Below are positions 32,815 to 43,713 of a stretch of 64,000 nucleotides of DNA, piece after piece (positions within the stretch are counted from its first letter, which is position 1; each line of letters opens with the position of its first letter). The stretch lies in assembly GCF_003987475.1 (NCBI RefSeq), contig NZ_PIQH01000002.1, positions 186,001 through 250,000 of the forward strand, in the 5' to 3' direction. The notes under the pieces were generated by a model, which was not told where the DNA came from, did no database searches, and worked only from the letters and a program-made list of their open reading frames with translations. The position numbers were made by a program, and so were the translations under genes. The stretch comes from Idiomarina tyrosinivorans. Its GTDB lineage: Bacteria > Pseudomonadota > Gammaproteobacteria > Enterobacterales > Alteromonadaceae.

Positions 32815-35800
32815 GTTCACCCCCAGTTGTGCGCCTATCTTCCGCAAAAAGCTCGGCCAGCCTTTCGATCAATTCACGTGGTGGTCGGTCGCGGTAGCAC
32901 CCAGCCGAGTCACTGTGTTGGCCACGCAAGAATAAGTAAGCAATACCGCCGATGTGGGTGTCGTAATCGTACTCGGCACCTAACCGGCTTTGCAGCAACT
33001 TATGTAACGCTAAGGTGTAAATCACGTACTGCAAGTCATAGCGGCTGTGAAGCATCGCTTCGGTCAGCGCTTGTGAGTGATAGCTGGCATCATTTTCACC
33101 CAGCCAATTGGATTTGTAGTCCACTACAAAATAACGGCCATTATGTTCAAACACTAAATCGATAAACCCTTTTAGCATGCCGTTAACGTGAATGTCCCGC
33201 AGTTGCGGTCGGGCTACACCAGGTTGAATATAGTGTCTAACCCAATGGTCTAACTCAGCGGTTTGTAGTTGATGTGCTGGGAACCAAAACTCGGGTTCGG
33301 CTTGGTAATGGACCAACTCTGCCAACGATATCTCCGCAGCATTTGCTGCCAGCGGCAATGGCTGTTGTAGGTATTGCTGTAACCACTCGCTGAGTGGGTC
33401 GGCATAGGGTTGCCAATCTCCTCTTTGACACTGCTCGGCAACCAATTGCTGGCAAGTCGCCGAATGCGCTGCTACGTTAGCAAAACCCTGATTTGCCGCT
33501 TCTTCCAACAGGTTGTGCAATAACGTTCCGGGTTCTGCTCCGCGAGGGAAGTCATGGAGCTGGTGCGCGACTACCGGCGCTGACCGTTGCGGTGTTTCAG
33601 CAGTCAGAGTCTCGTCAGCTTCCAACAAATTCATCTCTTCTGCGCTTTGTGGTTCTGCGGCCAGCTCCGCCGCGCTATGTTGCGCCAGAGCGCTATAACT
33701 GGCAATCCACCACGGGCGCAGATGCTGGCTGTGAGGCATATGACGCGCTGACAACGATGCACGCGATGTTTCCACGGCTATTTTTGCGCTTACTGCAGGT
33801 TCGTTTATTAGCGGTAGTACTTCTGTGTGCGGCAGCTGCTGCCAACGTTCTGTTGCCAGCTGGGTGAGCGGCAGTTGTGCCTTGTCATCGCCATGCAGCA
33901 GATAGAATAGGGGATTATCCCCTTGTTGCTTGGTGCTCGCTAAGTTAACGAAAGTTGCGTGTTGAGCCCGGGTTACAGCCACATAGATCTTGCGCAGTTC
34001 TTCGGCATTTTGTTCGGCTAACACGCGAGCCGTGTTTTCATCATCTTTCGACCATACCCACTGCAATTGGTCGTTATCGTCATGGTAACTTGCAGGAAAG
34101 TTGAGGCGAAAACGTTCCGTTTTGCCGTAACAGGCGAAAGGCAAAAATACTATCGGATACTGCAAGCCTTTCGACTTATGAATCGTAATGATTTTGACTA
34201 GCGCTTGGTCACTTTCCAGACGCATCTGCTGTTCATCGGCTTGGGTGCGAGCGCTGCCATCTATTCCTTGGTGGGCGTTGATGTGTTCGGCAAGGTAATT
34301 CACCACCTCAATCGGACTTTCCACAACTTGGCTATGTTGCTGCAATAGTTCGGCAATATGCAGCAAGTCAGCAAGCTGGCGTTCACCACTTTCGCTTTGG
34401 CGAAGCAGCATTGTAGGTATTGAAAAATCGTGTAATAGCTGCTGGAACATGGCGAGTAAACCTTGCTTATTCCAACGCTCTTGATAGCCGATAAAAGCTT
34501 CAACGTAATCTTCCCATACGCTCTCTTGGCTATGGATTTGTGCTAGCTTTGACGTCGAAAGGTCAAGCAAACGGCAGGCCACCGCGCTACTGATTTTTCC
34601 GGGATTACGCGGGTCTTCGCAGGCGCTTAATAAAAGCAGCACTTCTTTTGCAATACGTTGCGCGAACACCGAATTTCGGTCAGACAAATAAACACTGCGA
34701 ACCCCGCGCTGGCGAAGTGCCAGCTGGATGGCATCTGCTTCGGTAAAGTTGTTTACCAGTATGGCAATATCTTCACTATTAACGTTGCGCTTGCGTTCCT
34801 GATTGGCATCGTAAAAGCCTGCCTGTGGATCATTCAGTAATTTTGCAATGATATTGGCATGGTGGCTGGCGAGCTGTTCAAACATTTCCGTCTTATTAGT
34901 AAAAGGCTCATCTACCACCGCCCAATTCAATGCTGCTGAGGCTTGATTAGTCCCGGCTAAGGTATGGCGTAGGTGAGTATCACGTCCTTTTGCCGAGACC
35001 GCTTGAAACGGTAGTCGGTTGTCGTCAGCTCGTTTAAATAAGAACGCCCCTTTGGGATAATCTTCGGCTGTGCCAAATAGGTGGTTAACGGCCGCGACCA
35101 TATCTTCTGAGGAGCGATAGTTAACCAGTAAGTTGTAATGTCGTCCTTGTGTAGCTTCGCGCGCCTTCAAATAGGTAAAAATATCGGCATCGCGGAAGCT
35201 ATAAATAGCCTGCTTCGGGTCACCTATCAGAAAGATGCCGGTATTGGGGTGAGGATCGGCAACGCGATAAATACGGTCTAAAATTTCGTATTGAATCGGA
35301 TCGGTATCTTGGAACTCATCCACTAATGCAACGGGAAATTGGCGGCGAATGGTTCGCGCCAAACGTTCACCCTGTGAGCCGCGCAGCGCGTCTCGAAGCC
35401 GAGTGAGCATATCGTTGTGGCTCATTTGCGCACGTTGCTGTTGTAACTGGCTAAAGCGCTGCAGTACCCATTGCGCTGCATGTCGCTTTACCGCCAGCAG
35501 CGCTTGTTGTTGTTGCTGCTGGATCTGTTGCAATTGCTGCTGCAAAGTCGTGAGGGGTTGCCACTGTGGTTGCATACCTCCCAACTTTTTTGTCGCCCAA
35601 TCGGTAAAGCTTTCGAGGCTAATGGTATTCCAATTAGCTGGAGTAACATTCGGCATTAGCTCTTCCGAGGCGCACCAATCGGCAAATTTCTGCAACTGTT
35701 TTACTTTTTGTGCGGTGCCTGAGGTTTGCTCAGCTAATGTAATAACTTCGCGGAAAATAGGCGCAAGCTGTGCTTTTATTTCTGCAGCTTGTTGCCGCGC

Positions 35801-36478
35801 TTGCTGTTGCGCACTGACAAGCTGTTTTGGGGCATCATCATCTTCATCCGTGGAGCTCGATAAATCGCCGTAGGTCAGGCTCAGCATATTCGCGGGTGAA
35901 GCAAAGGTATCGAGTAACAAGCCCGCTAGCGTTGCATCGGCAGAATAGATAAAGCGTCGGAAATAATCCTCTGCGGCTTGCTGACGCAAGGTCTCATCGT
36001 CAGTTTCAACATGTTGGCTAAATAAACTACCGCTGGCAAAAGCATGTTCGTTTAACATGCTCTGGCACCAACCATGGATGGTTTTTATCGCCGCCTCGTC
36101 CATCGACTGAGCGGCAAGTTCGAGTCGTCGTGCCAGTACTGCCAAACTCTGGTGCTGCTCCAGCGATTGCTGGCGCAGCTGGTTAAGGAACGGATCATCG
36201 GCATGGATTTGTGGATCGCGAAAATGCCGAGCCGCATCGGCTAAACGCTGGCGAATACGGTCGCTGAGCTCTTCTGTTGCCGCTTTAGTAAAGGTCATCA
36301 CCAAGATTTGCTTGGTCAGCAGCGGCGCTAAGAAGCGTGTTTCGGCATCGCCATGTGCGAGTACTAAGCGTACATACAACGCGGCAATGGTATAGGTTTT
36401 ACCTGTACCGGCACTGGCCTCAATTAAACGGCTGCCATGTAACGGAAAGCGACTGGGATCGGTGAGCGCCTGACTCAT
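32804..36478 (-). CDS. recB: RecB, 3'-5' helicase and nuclease subunit of exonuclease V
   Basis: The 1224-aa protein has a UvrD-type helicase core (ASAGTGKTYT Walker A, VDEFQDTDPIQYE motif II, ITIHKSKGLQYP motif V/VI) and the C-terminal RecB nuclease (FIDLVFEHNG and VVDYKSNWLG with catalytic Asp and Lys). Two glutamine-rich linkers lie near residue 310. Its start overlaps the recC stop by four bases. It processes double-strand breaks and degrades foreign linear DNA, which complements the defence island nearby. Confidence 0.95.
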   Translation of the reverse strand: MSQALTDPSRFPLHGSRLIEASAGTGKTYTIAALYVRLVLAHGDAETRFLAPLLTKQILVMTFTKAATEELSDRIRQRLADAARHFRDPQIHADDPFLNQLRQQSLEQHQSLAVLARRLELAAQSMDEAAIKTIHGWCQSMLNEHAFASGSLFSQHVETDDETLRQQAAEDYFRRFIYSADATLAGLLLDTFASPANMLSLTYGDLSSSTDEDDDAPKQLVSAQQQARQQAAEIKAQLAPIFREVITLAEQTSGTAQKVKQLQKFADWCASEELMPNVTPANWNTISLESFTDWATKKLGGMQPQWQPLTTLQQQLQQIQQQQQQALLAVKRHAAQWVLQRFSQLQQQRAQMSHNDMLTRLRDALRGSQGERLARTIRRQFPVALVDEFQDTDPIQYEILDRIYRVADPHPNTGIFLIGDPKQAIYSFRDADIFTYLKAREATQGRHYNLLVNYRSSEDMVAAVNHLFGTAEDYPKGAFLFKRADDNRLPFQAVSAKGRDTHLRHTLAGTNQASAALNWAVVDEPFTNKTEMFEQLASHHANIIAKLLNDPQAGFYDANQERKRNVNSEDIAILVNNFTEADAIQLALRQRGVRSVYLSDRNSVFAQRIAKEVLLLLSACEDPRNPGKISSAVACRLLDLSTSKLAQIHSQESVWEDYVEAFIGYQERWNKQGLLAMFQQLLHDFSIPTMLLRQSESGERQLADLLHIAELLQQHSQVVESPIEVVNYLAEHINAHQGIDGSARTQADEQQMRLESDQALVKIITIHKSKGLQYPIVFLPFACYGKTERFRLNFPASYHDDNDQLQWVWSKDDENTARVLAEQNAEELRKIYVAVTRAQHATFVNLASTKQQGDNPLFYLLHGDDKAQLPLTQLATERWQQLPHTEVLPLINEPAVSAKIAVETSRASLSARHMPHSQHLRPWWIASYSALAQHSAAELAAEPQSAEEMNLLEADETLTAETPQRSAPVVAHQLHDFPRGAEPGTLLHNLLEEAANQGFANVAAHSATCQQLVAEQCQRGDWQPYADPLSEWLQQYLQQPLPLAANAAEISLAELVHYQAEPEFWFPAHQLQTAELDHWVRHYIQPGVARPQLRDIHVNGMLKGFIDLVFEHNGRYFVVDYKSNWLGENDASYHSQALTEAMLHSRYDLQYVIYTLALHKLLQSRLGAEYDYDTHIGGIAYLFLRGQHSDSAGCYRDRPPRELIERLAELFAEDRRTTGGEHAG

Positions 36479-39400
36479 TGTTGGTCCCTCGTCGCTTGTG
36501 CAAAAACGTCCCGCATGGGGCGATAAACATTATTAATGAGTGTCATAAAATGTGGGTGTTCGCGAAGTTGCGAATAGTCTTTTGCTAAGCGACCACAATA
36601 ATCGCTGGTTTCCAGTAACGCGGGTTTTTGCGCATCGTGCGCGATTTCGTAGCAGTGTTGTGCGTGCTGGTCGGCAACCTGCTGCGGGTTGTCTTGGTTG
36701 CGCTGTTCAGCCTTCTCAAATGCATCTAGCCAGACCATTGCTAACTCGACATGCATTGGTACCGCATGCATTAAGGTGGTGAGTAGGGCATCCATCAGCG
36801 CTGTTAATAATTGTTCCGCACGGGTGCTGTCCAGCGATGGCAAATGAATCTGGCAACCGCCTTTCGAGATCAGCAGAAATTCTGTCGCCTGCTCGCGGTT
36901 CAGCAGCAAATAGCCCAAGTAGTAGTCGCCAAGGTGCTTCCAGCCTCCGCTATTTACCCCTTTGCCGTTTTTTGCGGCGATATTACTGACTGAGGTAGCT
37001 ACCCAAATACGCGGTCCACCCGGTTGTTGATGTAGTCCGCGGATGGCGTCGCTTATTTGCCATTGCTGGGAGCGTTGTTGGTAGCGAAAGTGCAGTTCAT
37101 GAGCGGCGTCAATAACCTGAGCACCACCTGCCAGCCAATGTTGATAGGTAGTAATAATGTCTGCGGCTTGTTGTGATAGTTGTTGAGCTGAATGCTCGGC
37201 GATTACCCCAACACCTAACAAGCCGCGGCGTTTCATCGACAACACCTGCTGATTTAGCTGCTGCTCTACGTCTGCGCTACCTTGAGCAATTGCTTGGCGG
37301 CCGCTGCTCACCAGCTCTGAAGTCAATTGCCATTGATTGAGACTACTCAGGGTGAAAGTTTCCGCGTCTTGAATGTCTTGGCTTTGGTACTGAAAATACG
37401 TTTCCAATTGCCATTGAAAAAACAGCTGTGAGGGCTCTCGAATAAAACGCTTGATATCGCTCAGGCGAACATTACGTGGTTCCGTCGTTTGCTCTGTTTC
37501 GAGGTCATTAGGCTCTGCGTGCTGTTTGACGTCATAGGCTTTTGCCCATTCCTCAGCGTAGCTAAAATAGCGTGCATCGCTATCAGTAAAATAAACAGCG
37601 TCGTAAGCTTGCAATTTATGGTCGGTGATCAGCGCCTGCTGCGGTAACTGCCATCCCTGCTGCAGATGGTCGAGCAGTTGCGATACCAGTACGGAAGCGG
37701 TGCGTTCACTATTATCTTTGCTGCTAAAGCCAACCCAACTCAGGTAAAACACATCCCGCGCTGAAAGTAATGCCTCCAAGAACAAATAGCGGTCGTCGTC
37801 TCGGCGCGAGCGGTCGCCGGGACGATAGTCGTCTTGCATCAAGTCAAAATCGACCCGTTGGGTGTCACGAGGGTACTCGCTCTCGTTCATACCCAAAACA
37901 CACACATGCCGAAACGGTATTGCGCGCATTGGCATGAGGGTGGCAAAGTTAACACGTCCAGCCAAAAAGCGTTGTTGTAAAGAGGCTTGGTCTATCCGCT
38001 CAAGCCATGCGTCACGGAATACAGCCAGTGCAATGGTCTGAGAGTGTCCAGCTTCAGTGGCTATGTTGTCTAATGCAATAGATTCGTCCAGTAGACGATT
38101 TAACAACAACGTATCTTGCTCGTCGGCTGCACTAAAGAAGGTATCCAGTAACCATTCACTGCGCTGCCGCCATTGTTGCATGGAACATGGCGTTTGTACC
38201 TGTTGCCACCATGCTTCAAGTGCGCTAATCAACTCGGCAAGCTGCCCAACCATTGCCGCTTCTAAGCCGCTTATGTCGGTGAAGGGGGCTATGTCTTGCC
38301 AGCAACCTTCTGCATTTTCACTCTCACCAATCGCGTAACCGCTGAGCATACGCTTTAATGCAAACCACCAGCTATTGGTTTCATCAGTAACGGGCATAAA
38401 GAAACTTTGCCGTTGCTTTGCGGACAAGCCCCAGCGAGCGCCGGCACCTTCGATCCAACGCGCCAACGTTGGTATCTGGTCGGCGCGTATATCAAAACGC
38501 TGTTGAATCGCAGGTACATTGAGCAGGGTCAGTAACTCGCTCTGGTTAAACCGTATCTGCTCCGCTTGTAATAACAGCTCTAAGCCAATCATTAACGGTT
38601 GTTGGTGGCGCTGACCTTGGTCAGCAATAGTGTAAGGGATGGCTCGTGGGTCATTACCGGTGTGGTATTTACCAAATACCGCATCAATATAAGGCGCATA
38701 GGTATTTACATCCGGTAGCATCACCATAATATCGCGTGGTGCAAGCGTTGGATCCTCAGCGAAGGCGTCGAGCAAATGGTCGTGCAAGACTTCTAATTCC
38801 CGCAATGGGCTATGGCAACGGTGAAACTGTATAGATGAGTCTGCAGACGTCGGCGCTGGCCACTGTGCTTGCGTTTCGGCCAATGAGCGCAATTGCAAAA
38901 TATCGTCCTGCAATTGTCCCAGCAAATGTTCGGTGGGGTGTGGATCAAAAATGTCTAAACGTAATTGGTTCAACGCCTCTTGTTTGGTTACCGTCTCATC
39001 GTAATTGTCCAACAAGCGAATATAGTCGCGTCCTTGTTTCCCCCAAGAGGCCAATAGCGGTTGGGCAAACTGGTGCAGGTCTTGCTCGGCGATTTGCTCG
39101 GGATAGTCTTGCTTGCGCGGTCTTCGCGCTTCGGCTTTAACTTGCTTTTTCAGTGCCTCTTTACCGTCGACGATATCGGCCCAGTGGTATTGCGATGGGT
39201 TATGCACACAAAGCAAAATTTGGGTGCAGCCTTTCAACGCATCAAGCACTTCCAACACTTGTTGCGGTAACGATGAGATACCAAACACAATAATTCGCGG
39301 TGGAATGCCCGCGGGCGCGGCGCTTAACCCTCTAGCTTTTTCTAAAAACGCCTGATGCAATGCGGCCCGATTATTCCAGTATTGATCTAAGCCAACGTCA

Positions 39401-39951
39401 GCGCTTACTGCACGCCACAATGCCGGTTGCCACAATTGTTCAGAGTCAATGGCTTGGCCATTATTTAAGGTGTCGTTGTTATTCAGCCATTGTGCCAGCC
39501 AGTCGGCTCGGTAAACGGCGTATTGATCGAATAAGTCTGCCAGCTTTGCGGCTAATTGGTGAGCTTTACGGCCGTCGTTATCGGTCGCCAAATAATGTTG
39601 TAACGGCGTAAAACGATCGTCTGTTGCTACCAACTCGGGAACAATTCTCAGTAGCCGCCAAGTCAACCGATCTTTATCGAACGGCGAAATTTTCGGAATA
39701 TCATCACCTAATACCGCCCGGTACGCCTGCCACTGAAATCGTGCTGGCAAGGTGATATCTAACATCGCCGCTATGCCATTAGCCTGCGCCAAGTTCACTT
39801 TTAACCACTGGGCAATCCCGTTGCTTTGTACCAACACCGTTTCCTGCTGCAAAGGCTGCAACGGAAAACGCCGAGTAAAGGTCACTGCCACCTCGGTAAG
39901 ATCCTCTAGGCGGTGACTGTGGGCAACGATAAACCCTGGGGTTAATGACAT
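36475..39951 (-). CDS. recC: RecC, Chi-recognition subunit of exonuclease V
   Basis: The 1158-aa protein starts FIVAHSHRLEDL and contains CVLGMNESEYPRDTQRVDFD, both typical of RecC, an inactivated helicase/nuclease that recognises Chi. I take ATG 39951 because AAAGGAGT lies eight bases upstream; the longer frame start 16 codons earlier has no family support. It is first in the recCBD operon. The divergent D15 gene lies 174 bases away, and the space between holds both promoters. Confidence 0.93.
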   Translation of the reverse strand: MSLTPGFIVAHSHRLEDLTEVAVTFTRRFPLQPLQQETVLVQSNGIAQWLKVNLAQANGIAAMLDITLPARFQWQAYRAVLGDDIPKISPFDKDRLTWRLLRIVPELVATDDRFTPLQHYLATDNDGRKAHQLAAKLADLFDQYAVYRADWLAQWLNNNDTLNNGQAIDSEQLWQPALWRAVSADVGLDQYWNNRAALHQAFLEKARGLSAAPAGIPPRIIVFGISSLPQQVLEVLDALKGCTQILLCVHNPSQYHWADIVDGKEALKKQVKAEARRPRKQDYPEQIAEQDLHQFAQPLLASWGKQGRDYIRLLDNYDETVTKQEALNQLRLDIFDPHPTEHLLGQLQDDILQLRSLAETQAQWPAPTSADSSIQFHRCHSPLRELEVLHDHLLDAFAEDPTLAPRDIMVMLPDVNTYAPYIDAVFGKYHTGNDPRAIPYTIADQGQRHQQPLMIGLELLLQAEQIRFNQSELLTLLNVPAIQQRFDIRADQIPTLARWIEGAGARWGLSAKQRQSFFMPVTDETNSWWFALKRMLSGYAIGESENAEGCWQDIAPFTDISGLEAAMVGQLAELISALEAWWQQVQTPCSMQQWRQRSEWLLDTFFSAADEQDTLLLNRLLDESIALDNIATEAGHSQTIALAVFRDAWLERIDQASLQQRFLAGRVNFATLMPMRAIPFRHVCVLGMNESEYPRDTQRVDFDLMQDDYRPGDRSRRDDDRYLFLEALLSARDVFYLSWVGFSSKDNSERTASVLVSQLLDHLQQGWQLPQQALITDHKLQAYDAVYFTDSDARYFSYAEEWAKAYDVKQHAEPNDLETEQTTEPRNVRLSDIKRFIREPSQLFFQWQLETYFQYQSQDIQDAETFTLSSLNQWQLTSELVSSGRQAIAQGSADVEQQLNQQVLSMKRRGLLGVGVIAEHSAQQLSQQAADIITTYQHWLAGGAQVIDAAHELHFRYQQRSQQWQISDAIRGLHQQPGGPRIWVATSVSNIAAKNGKGVNSGGWKHLGDYYLGYLLLNREQATEFLLISKGGCQIHLPSLDSTRAEQLLTALMDALLTTLMHAVPMHVELAMVWLDAFEKAEQRNQDNPQQVADQHAQHCYEIAHDAQKPALLETSDYCGRLAKDYSQLREHPHFMTLINNVYRPMRDVFAQATRDQQ

Positions 39952-40125
39952 AGTTGGCGACTCCTTTCTACTACCGTTGTTACGGTAAAGCCAAAGCAAA
40001 CAATTTACAATTTGAAAAAATCATGGTTCGCTAAGTTTTAGTTAAGGTTTAACACTGACACTTAACCAGTATAAAGCGATGCTGTTTGCACCAGCAGCAT
40101 TGTTCGTTACTCTTGAGAGGCATGC

Positions 40126-41763
40126 ATGGCGCAAAAATGGATAGCTTTAGGGTTGCTGGTTTGTAGTAGCAGTAGTTACGCCACAACCGTTTCAGACTGT
40201 AAGCCCCAGCAAACGACTGAAAAACAGTTTACGGTGGGCAAGGTCGAGATTATACCGAATCCGATTTTTGATGAATCTGATCCGGACACACTGGCCATTC
40301 ATCGCTTCGCCAACTGGGCCCACATTAATACCCGACCACATGTTATTGCGCATCGCTTAACCTTTAAGGAAGGCGACCAAGTTACCCTGCAAGACCTCGC
40401 CGAAGCAGAACGCTTGGTGCGCGCGGAACCCTACTTGCGCGATGCTCGAATAAGCTTAATTAACGGTTGCGAGAATGCGGAAACCGGAGAGCCTGTCGCG
40501 GTGTCGGTGAACACCTGGGATAACTGGTCATTAATGCCAACTATCAGTTTCGGCCGTAAAGGTGGCAAAAATAAATTCTCTGTCGGTATGAAAGAGGACA
40601 ATTTCCTCGGCTTAGGGATTGCCACCAACTTGCGTTATAAACGCGATGAACAACGCACGGGTTATCATTTTGCCGTCGGAGCACCAGTCACTTGGATGGA
40701 GCACGCCACCATCTATACCGAACTTGAGGACAATGACGATGGTCAACGCACTCAGTTGACCTTCGATAAACCGTTTTACGAAGAGTCGACGGATACCGCG
40801 TTATTCCTCAATTACGTTGATGATCGTCGGGTGGAAGAGGTGTTTCAAAATGACGATACTCGCAACCGCTACTTGTTCGATGGTCATAACTACGAGGTAT
40901 CTTACGGCTTCCTAGGCAGCCTGCAAAACCATACCTCGCACCGCTGGCGCGTGGGTGTTACTGAAGATACTGCAAATTTCAGTTTACCTAACGGTGAACC
41001 GCTGGAAAATTCAGTGTTTCTGCCACGCGATCGTGACTTTGTCTATCCCTGGCTCGAATATGAGTATCGCCAGTTCAACTACCAAGAGATGGAAGATATC
41101 TATTTGATCAACCAGATTGAAGATATCAATTTAGGTTGGTTACAACGCCTCCGGGTGGGTATCGAAACGCAGCAACCCGCGTCGATATCTGGGTTAGGCT
41201 ATCACCTACGTTGGCACGCCAGTAAAGGCACCGAGTGGAATCACTCGTTGCTGCTGTTTAGTGCGGATATTAAAAGCGATATTAATGTTGCTGAAGTCGA
41301 TCGCAATCTGGTCTCGGCACAACTTGAGTACTTCCAGCGTGCCAGTGAAGGGATTGGCTATTATGGCCGCTTGACAGCAACAGAGGGGTCAAATCAGTTT
41401 GCCGACGATCCAGTTGCACTAGGTGGGGAAAGCGGCGTCCGCGGTTATCCGTTGCAATACCAACATGGTAAACACCGTATTTCTGCATCCGCAGAAGCGC
41501 GTTTCTACCCCAACATCAACGTCTACAAGTTATTCGATGTAGGCTTTGTCGGCTTTGTTGATGCTGGTCGCGCATGGTCAGGGTTCGAATCGCAGTTTAA
41601 TGAGTATGATGGTGTGCTCTCCAGTGTCGGCATTGGCTTGCGTATATACTCTAATCGTTCGAGTCACCGCAACGTGGTACACATGAACTTTTCTAAGCCA
41701 CTCGCAAATGCGCCAAGTGTTGACAGTTGGCAGTGGGGATTGCAGGTTAAGCAAACCTTCTAA
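40126..41763 (+). CDS. D15/BamA-family outer-membrane beta-barrel protein
   Basis: The 545-aa protein has a signal peptide (cleavage near residue 19-20, SSYA). One POTRA-like region (HRLTFKEGDQVTLQDLAEAE, ~75-94) is followed by a 16-strand-type barrel with the conserved ALGGESGVRGYPLQYQ segment before the final strands and a C-terminal Phe (QVKQTF). It is shorter than BamA (five POTRA) and TamA (three), so it is probably a specialised surface-antigen or assembly protein. AGAGGCATGC precedes the ATG. The substrate is unknown. Confidence 0.85.
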   Translation: MAQKWIALGLLVCSSSSYATTVSDCKPQQTTEKQFTVGKVEIIPNPIFDESDPDTLAIHRFANWAHINTRPHVIAHRLTFKEGDQVTLQDLAEAERLVRAEPYLRDARISLINGCENAETGEPVAVSVNTWDNWSLMPTISFGRKGGKNKFSVGMKEDNFLGLGIATNLRYKRDEQRTGYHFAVGAPVTWMEHATIYTELEDNDDGQRTQLTFDKPFYEESTDTALFLNYVDDRRVEEVFQNDDTRNRYLFDGHNYEVSYGFLGSLQNHTSHRWRVGVTEDTANFSLPNGEPLENSVFLPRDRDFVYPWLEYEYRQFNYQEMEDIYLINQIEDINLGWLQRLRVGIETQQPASISGLGYHLRWHASKGTEWNHSLLLFSADIKSDINVAEVDRNLVSAQLEYFQRASEGIGYYGRLTATEGSNQFADDPVALGGESGVRGYPLQYQHGKHRISASAEARFYPNINVYKLFDVGFVGFVDAGRAWSGFESQFNEYDGVLSSVGIGLRIYSNRSSHRNVVHMNFSKPLANAPSVDSWQWGLQVKQTF

Positions 41764-41914
41764 CGACATAGAGGTTGCGAATGGCAAAACCCAGAAAAAA
41801 GCCACCATTACGAACGGTGGAAAAGTAAACAGCAAGTAAATGTTTTGACGTCAACTGACATAAGTTGTTACAAATGTTGTGAATCTACCCATTACCAGTC
41901 GTTGGGGGGCTGTT

Positions 41915-43642
41915 ATGAAAACACTATTAAAATCCACTACCGCAATCGCGATTGCTTCCGTTTTGGCAAGCTGTGGCGGCAGTGACTCAGGGAATAATTC
42001 AAGCGCCGATGGATCGGGTGGTACGCAACAAACTTCAACTTCCGTGGTGACCCAAGGGGTGATCACAGGGTTTGGCAGTGTTTATGTAAACGGCAAACGT
42101 TACCGTTCGGAAAATGCGGAAATCAAAACGGATGAAGCGGGTAATGCCACCGATTCGGATTTGGCAATCGGTATGGTGGTTTCTGTGCGCGCGCAAACCG
42201 CTGAAGGTGACGACCCTGAAGCCTCCGAAATCGATTACGAAGAGACGCTGCAAGGTGCTGTAACACTTATCTCGACGACTGCGCAGACGCTTGAAATTAT
42301 GGGCCAACAGGTCAGCTACGACGAGGTTACCGAATTTGACGATGTGACCATCGACACGCTGGCGATTGGTGATTTGGTCGAAGTCAGTGGTTATGAAACA
42401 GACAGTGGTTTTTATGCCACACGCATCGCTTTAGAAACCGATGAGCAGGTGTATAAAGTTGATGGTGATGTTGCAGCCCTCGATACCACTGCGAAGACCT
42501 TCACCATTAATGACTTAACCGTTGATTACAGCCAAGCAACCTTCGAACAGATGAGCGAAGCCGATTTAGCCAATGGTAGCGGCGTTCGGGTGGAGGGCGA
42601 TAGTTTTGACAGTACAACCAACACGCTAGTAGCAAGCGAAGTGAAATCAACCGAAAAATCCGTTGATGAAGAGGTTGATGAACTTGAGGTCGCTGGCGTT
42701 GTAGGCAACTACGATGCCGAAGCGGGAAGCTTTGTGATTGCTGGTTATTCGGTAACTTTAGCCGATACTGTTGAATTCGAAGATGGTGCGATGGCTGACT
42801 TGGCCAACGGTGCTCGAATTAAGATTGAAGCCGAGCGTGTTGATAGCGCCTGGGTAGTCGACAGTGTTGAGTTCCTGCACGAGCGCGTCACTGGAAAAAC
42901 GGAAGGCACAGTGACCGCCGTGGACGCCGATACACAAACCATCGTAATTCACGATACCGAGTTTCAAGTCACCGATACCACACGTTTTAAAGACGAATCT
43001 GATGCCGAATTACGGACCTTCACGTTTGATGACATCATGGTCAATGATGTGTTGAAAGTTATCGCCAAAAATGACGCAGAAGGCAACCATATTGCTTTGA
43101 AAATCAAACGCTTGAACGATGAAGATAAAGACGGTGAATTAGAGGGCGTTGCCACCGACATTGGTGACGACCGCTTTACTGTTCAAGGTGTTGTAGTCAT
43201 CGTTAACGAATCCACCGAAGTTGAAGCCGAGGGTACGGATGACCCTATGCGCTTGTTAGCCCTTTTAGCCTCGATGGAGGAACCTCGAGTTGAGGTAAAA
43301 GGTGATTACGACGGCGACACCTTAGTCGCGAGCAAAGTTGAGGTCAAAACCGAAGGTGATGATGATGGTGAGCAACACCATGGCGAGGTAGAGGTTAAAG
43401 GTTCAGTCGCAGAAGTAAACGGCGAAGCCTTTGTTGTGGGTGACTATGAGTTCCACTTGGTGACTGAAGCTGAGCTTGAAATCGACGACCAGAGTGTAGA
43501 TCTGCAAGCATTTGTTGATGCCCTAGAAGTCGGCGTTACCGTTGAAGTCGAGGGAGAATGGCAAGACGCGGGCTACGTGATTGTTCATTCGGCTGAAATC
43601 AAAACCGCTAGCGAAAGTGAGGGTGGTGACGATACTGAATAG
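41915..43642 (+). CDS. DUF5666 repeat lipoprotein
   Basis: The 575-aa lipoprotein has signal peptide and lipobox VLASC with Cys20. Aspartate at +2 is absent (Cys-Gly-Gly), so sorting to the outer membrane is expected. The mature part is a run of about seven DUF5666 units (GVITGFGSVYVNG first, later GAVTLIS, GVVGNYD, GTVTAVD, GVATDIG, GSVAEVN), each a small beta-barrel like an OB fold. It is very acidic. It follows the D15 gene on the same strand after 151 bases. Function is unknown. Confidence 0.85.
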   Translation: MKTLLKSTTAIAIASVLASCGGSDSGNNSSADGSGGTQQTSTSVVTQGVITGFGSVYVNGKRYRSENAEIKTDEAGNATDSDLAIGMVVSVRAQTAEGDDPEASEIDYEETLQGAVTLISTTAQTLEIMGQQVSYDEVTEFDDVTIDTLAIGDLVEVSGYETDSGFYATRIALETDEQVYKVDGDVAALDTTAKTFTINDLTVDYSQATFEQMSEADLANGSGVRVEGDSFDSTTNTLVASEVKSTEKSVDEEVDELEVAGVVGNYDAEAGSFVIAGYSVTLADTVEFEDGAMADLANGARIKIEAERVDSAWVVDSVEFLHERVTGKTEGTVTAVDADTQTIVIHDTEFQVTDTTRFKDESDAELRTFTFDDIMVNDVLKVIAKNDAEGNHIALKIKRLNDEDKDGELEGVATDIGDDRFTVQGVVVIVNESTEVEAEGTDDPMRLLALLASMEEPRVEVKGDYDGDTLVASKVEVKTEGDDDGEQHHGEVEVKGSVAEVNGEAFVVGDYEFHLVTEAELEIDDQSVDLQAFVDALEVGVTVEVEGEWQDAGYVIVHSAEIKTASESEGGDDTE

Positions 43643-43665
43643 TCAGCGCATTCGCTGAGAAAATT

Positions 43666-43693
43666 AACGGGCCGCATTCATATGCGGCCCGTT
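43666..43693. terminator. Bidirectional terminator between DUF5666 and peroxiredoxin genes
   Basis: A perfect 12-bp stem (AACGGGCCGCAT/ATGCGGCCCGTT) with loop TCAT sits between convergent genes. It is followed by TGTTATT on the plus strand and a weaker T-rich tract on the minus strand. Confidence 0.85.
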
Positions 43694-43713
43694 TGTTATT
43701 ACCAACTTAGTCT

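Noticed and set aside
35349-35873. 174-codon cysteine-rich frame opposite recB
   Set aside because: Shadow of the glutamine-rich linker of RecB read on the other strand.
39952-39999. Extended RecC N terminus
   Set aside because: The extra 16 codons lack family similarity, and the good ribosome site precedes the internal ATG.
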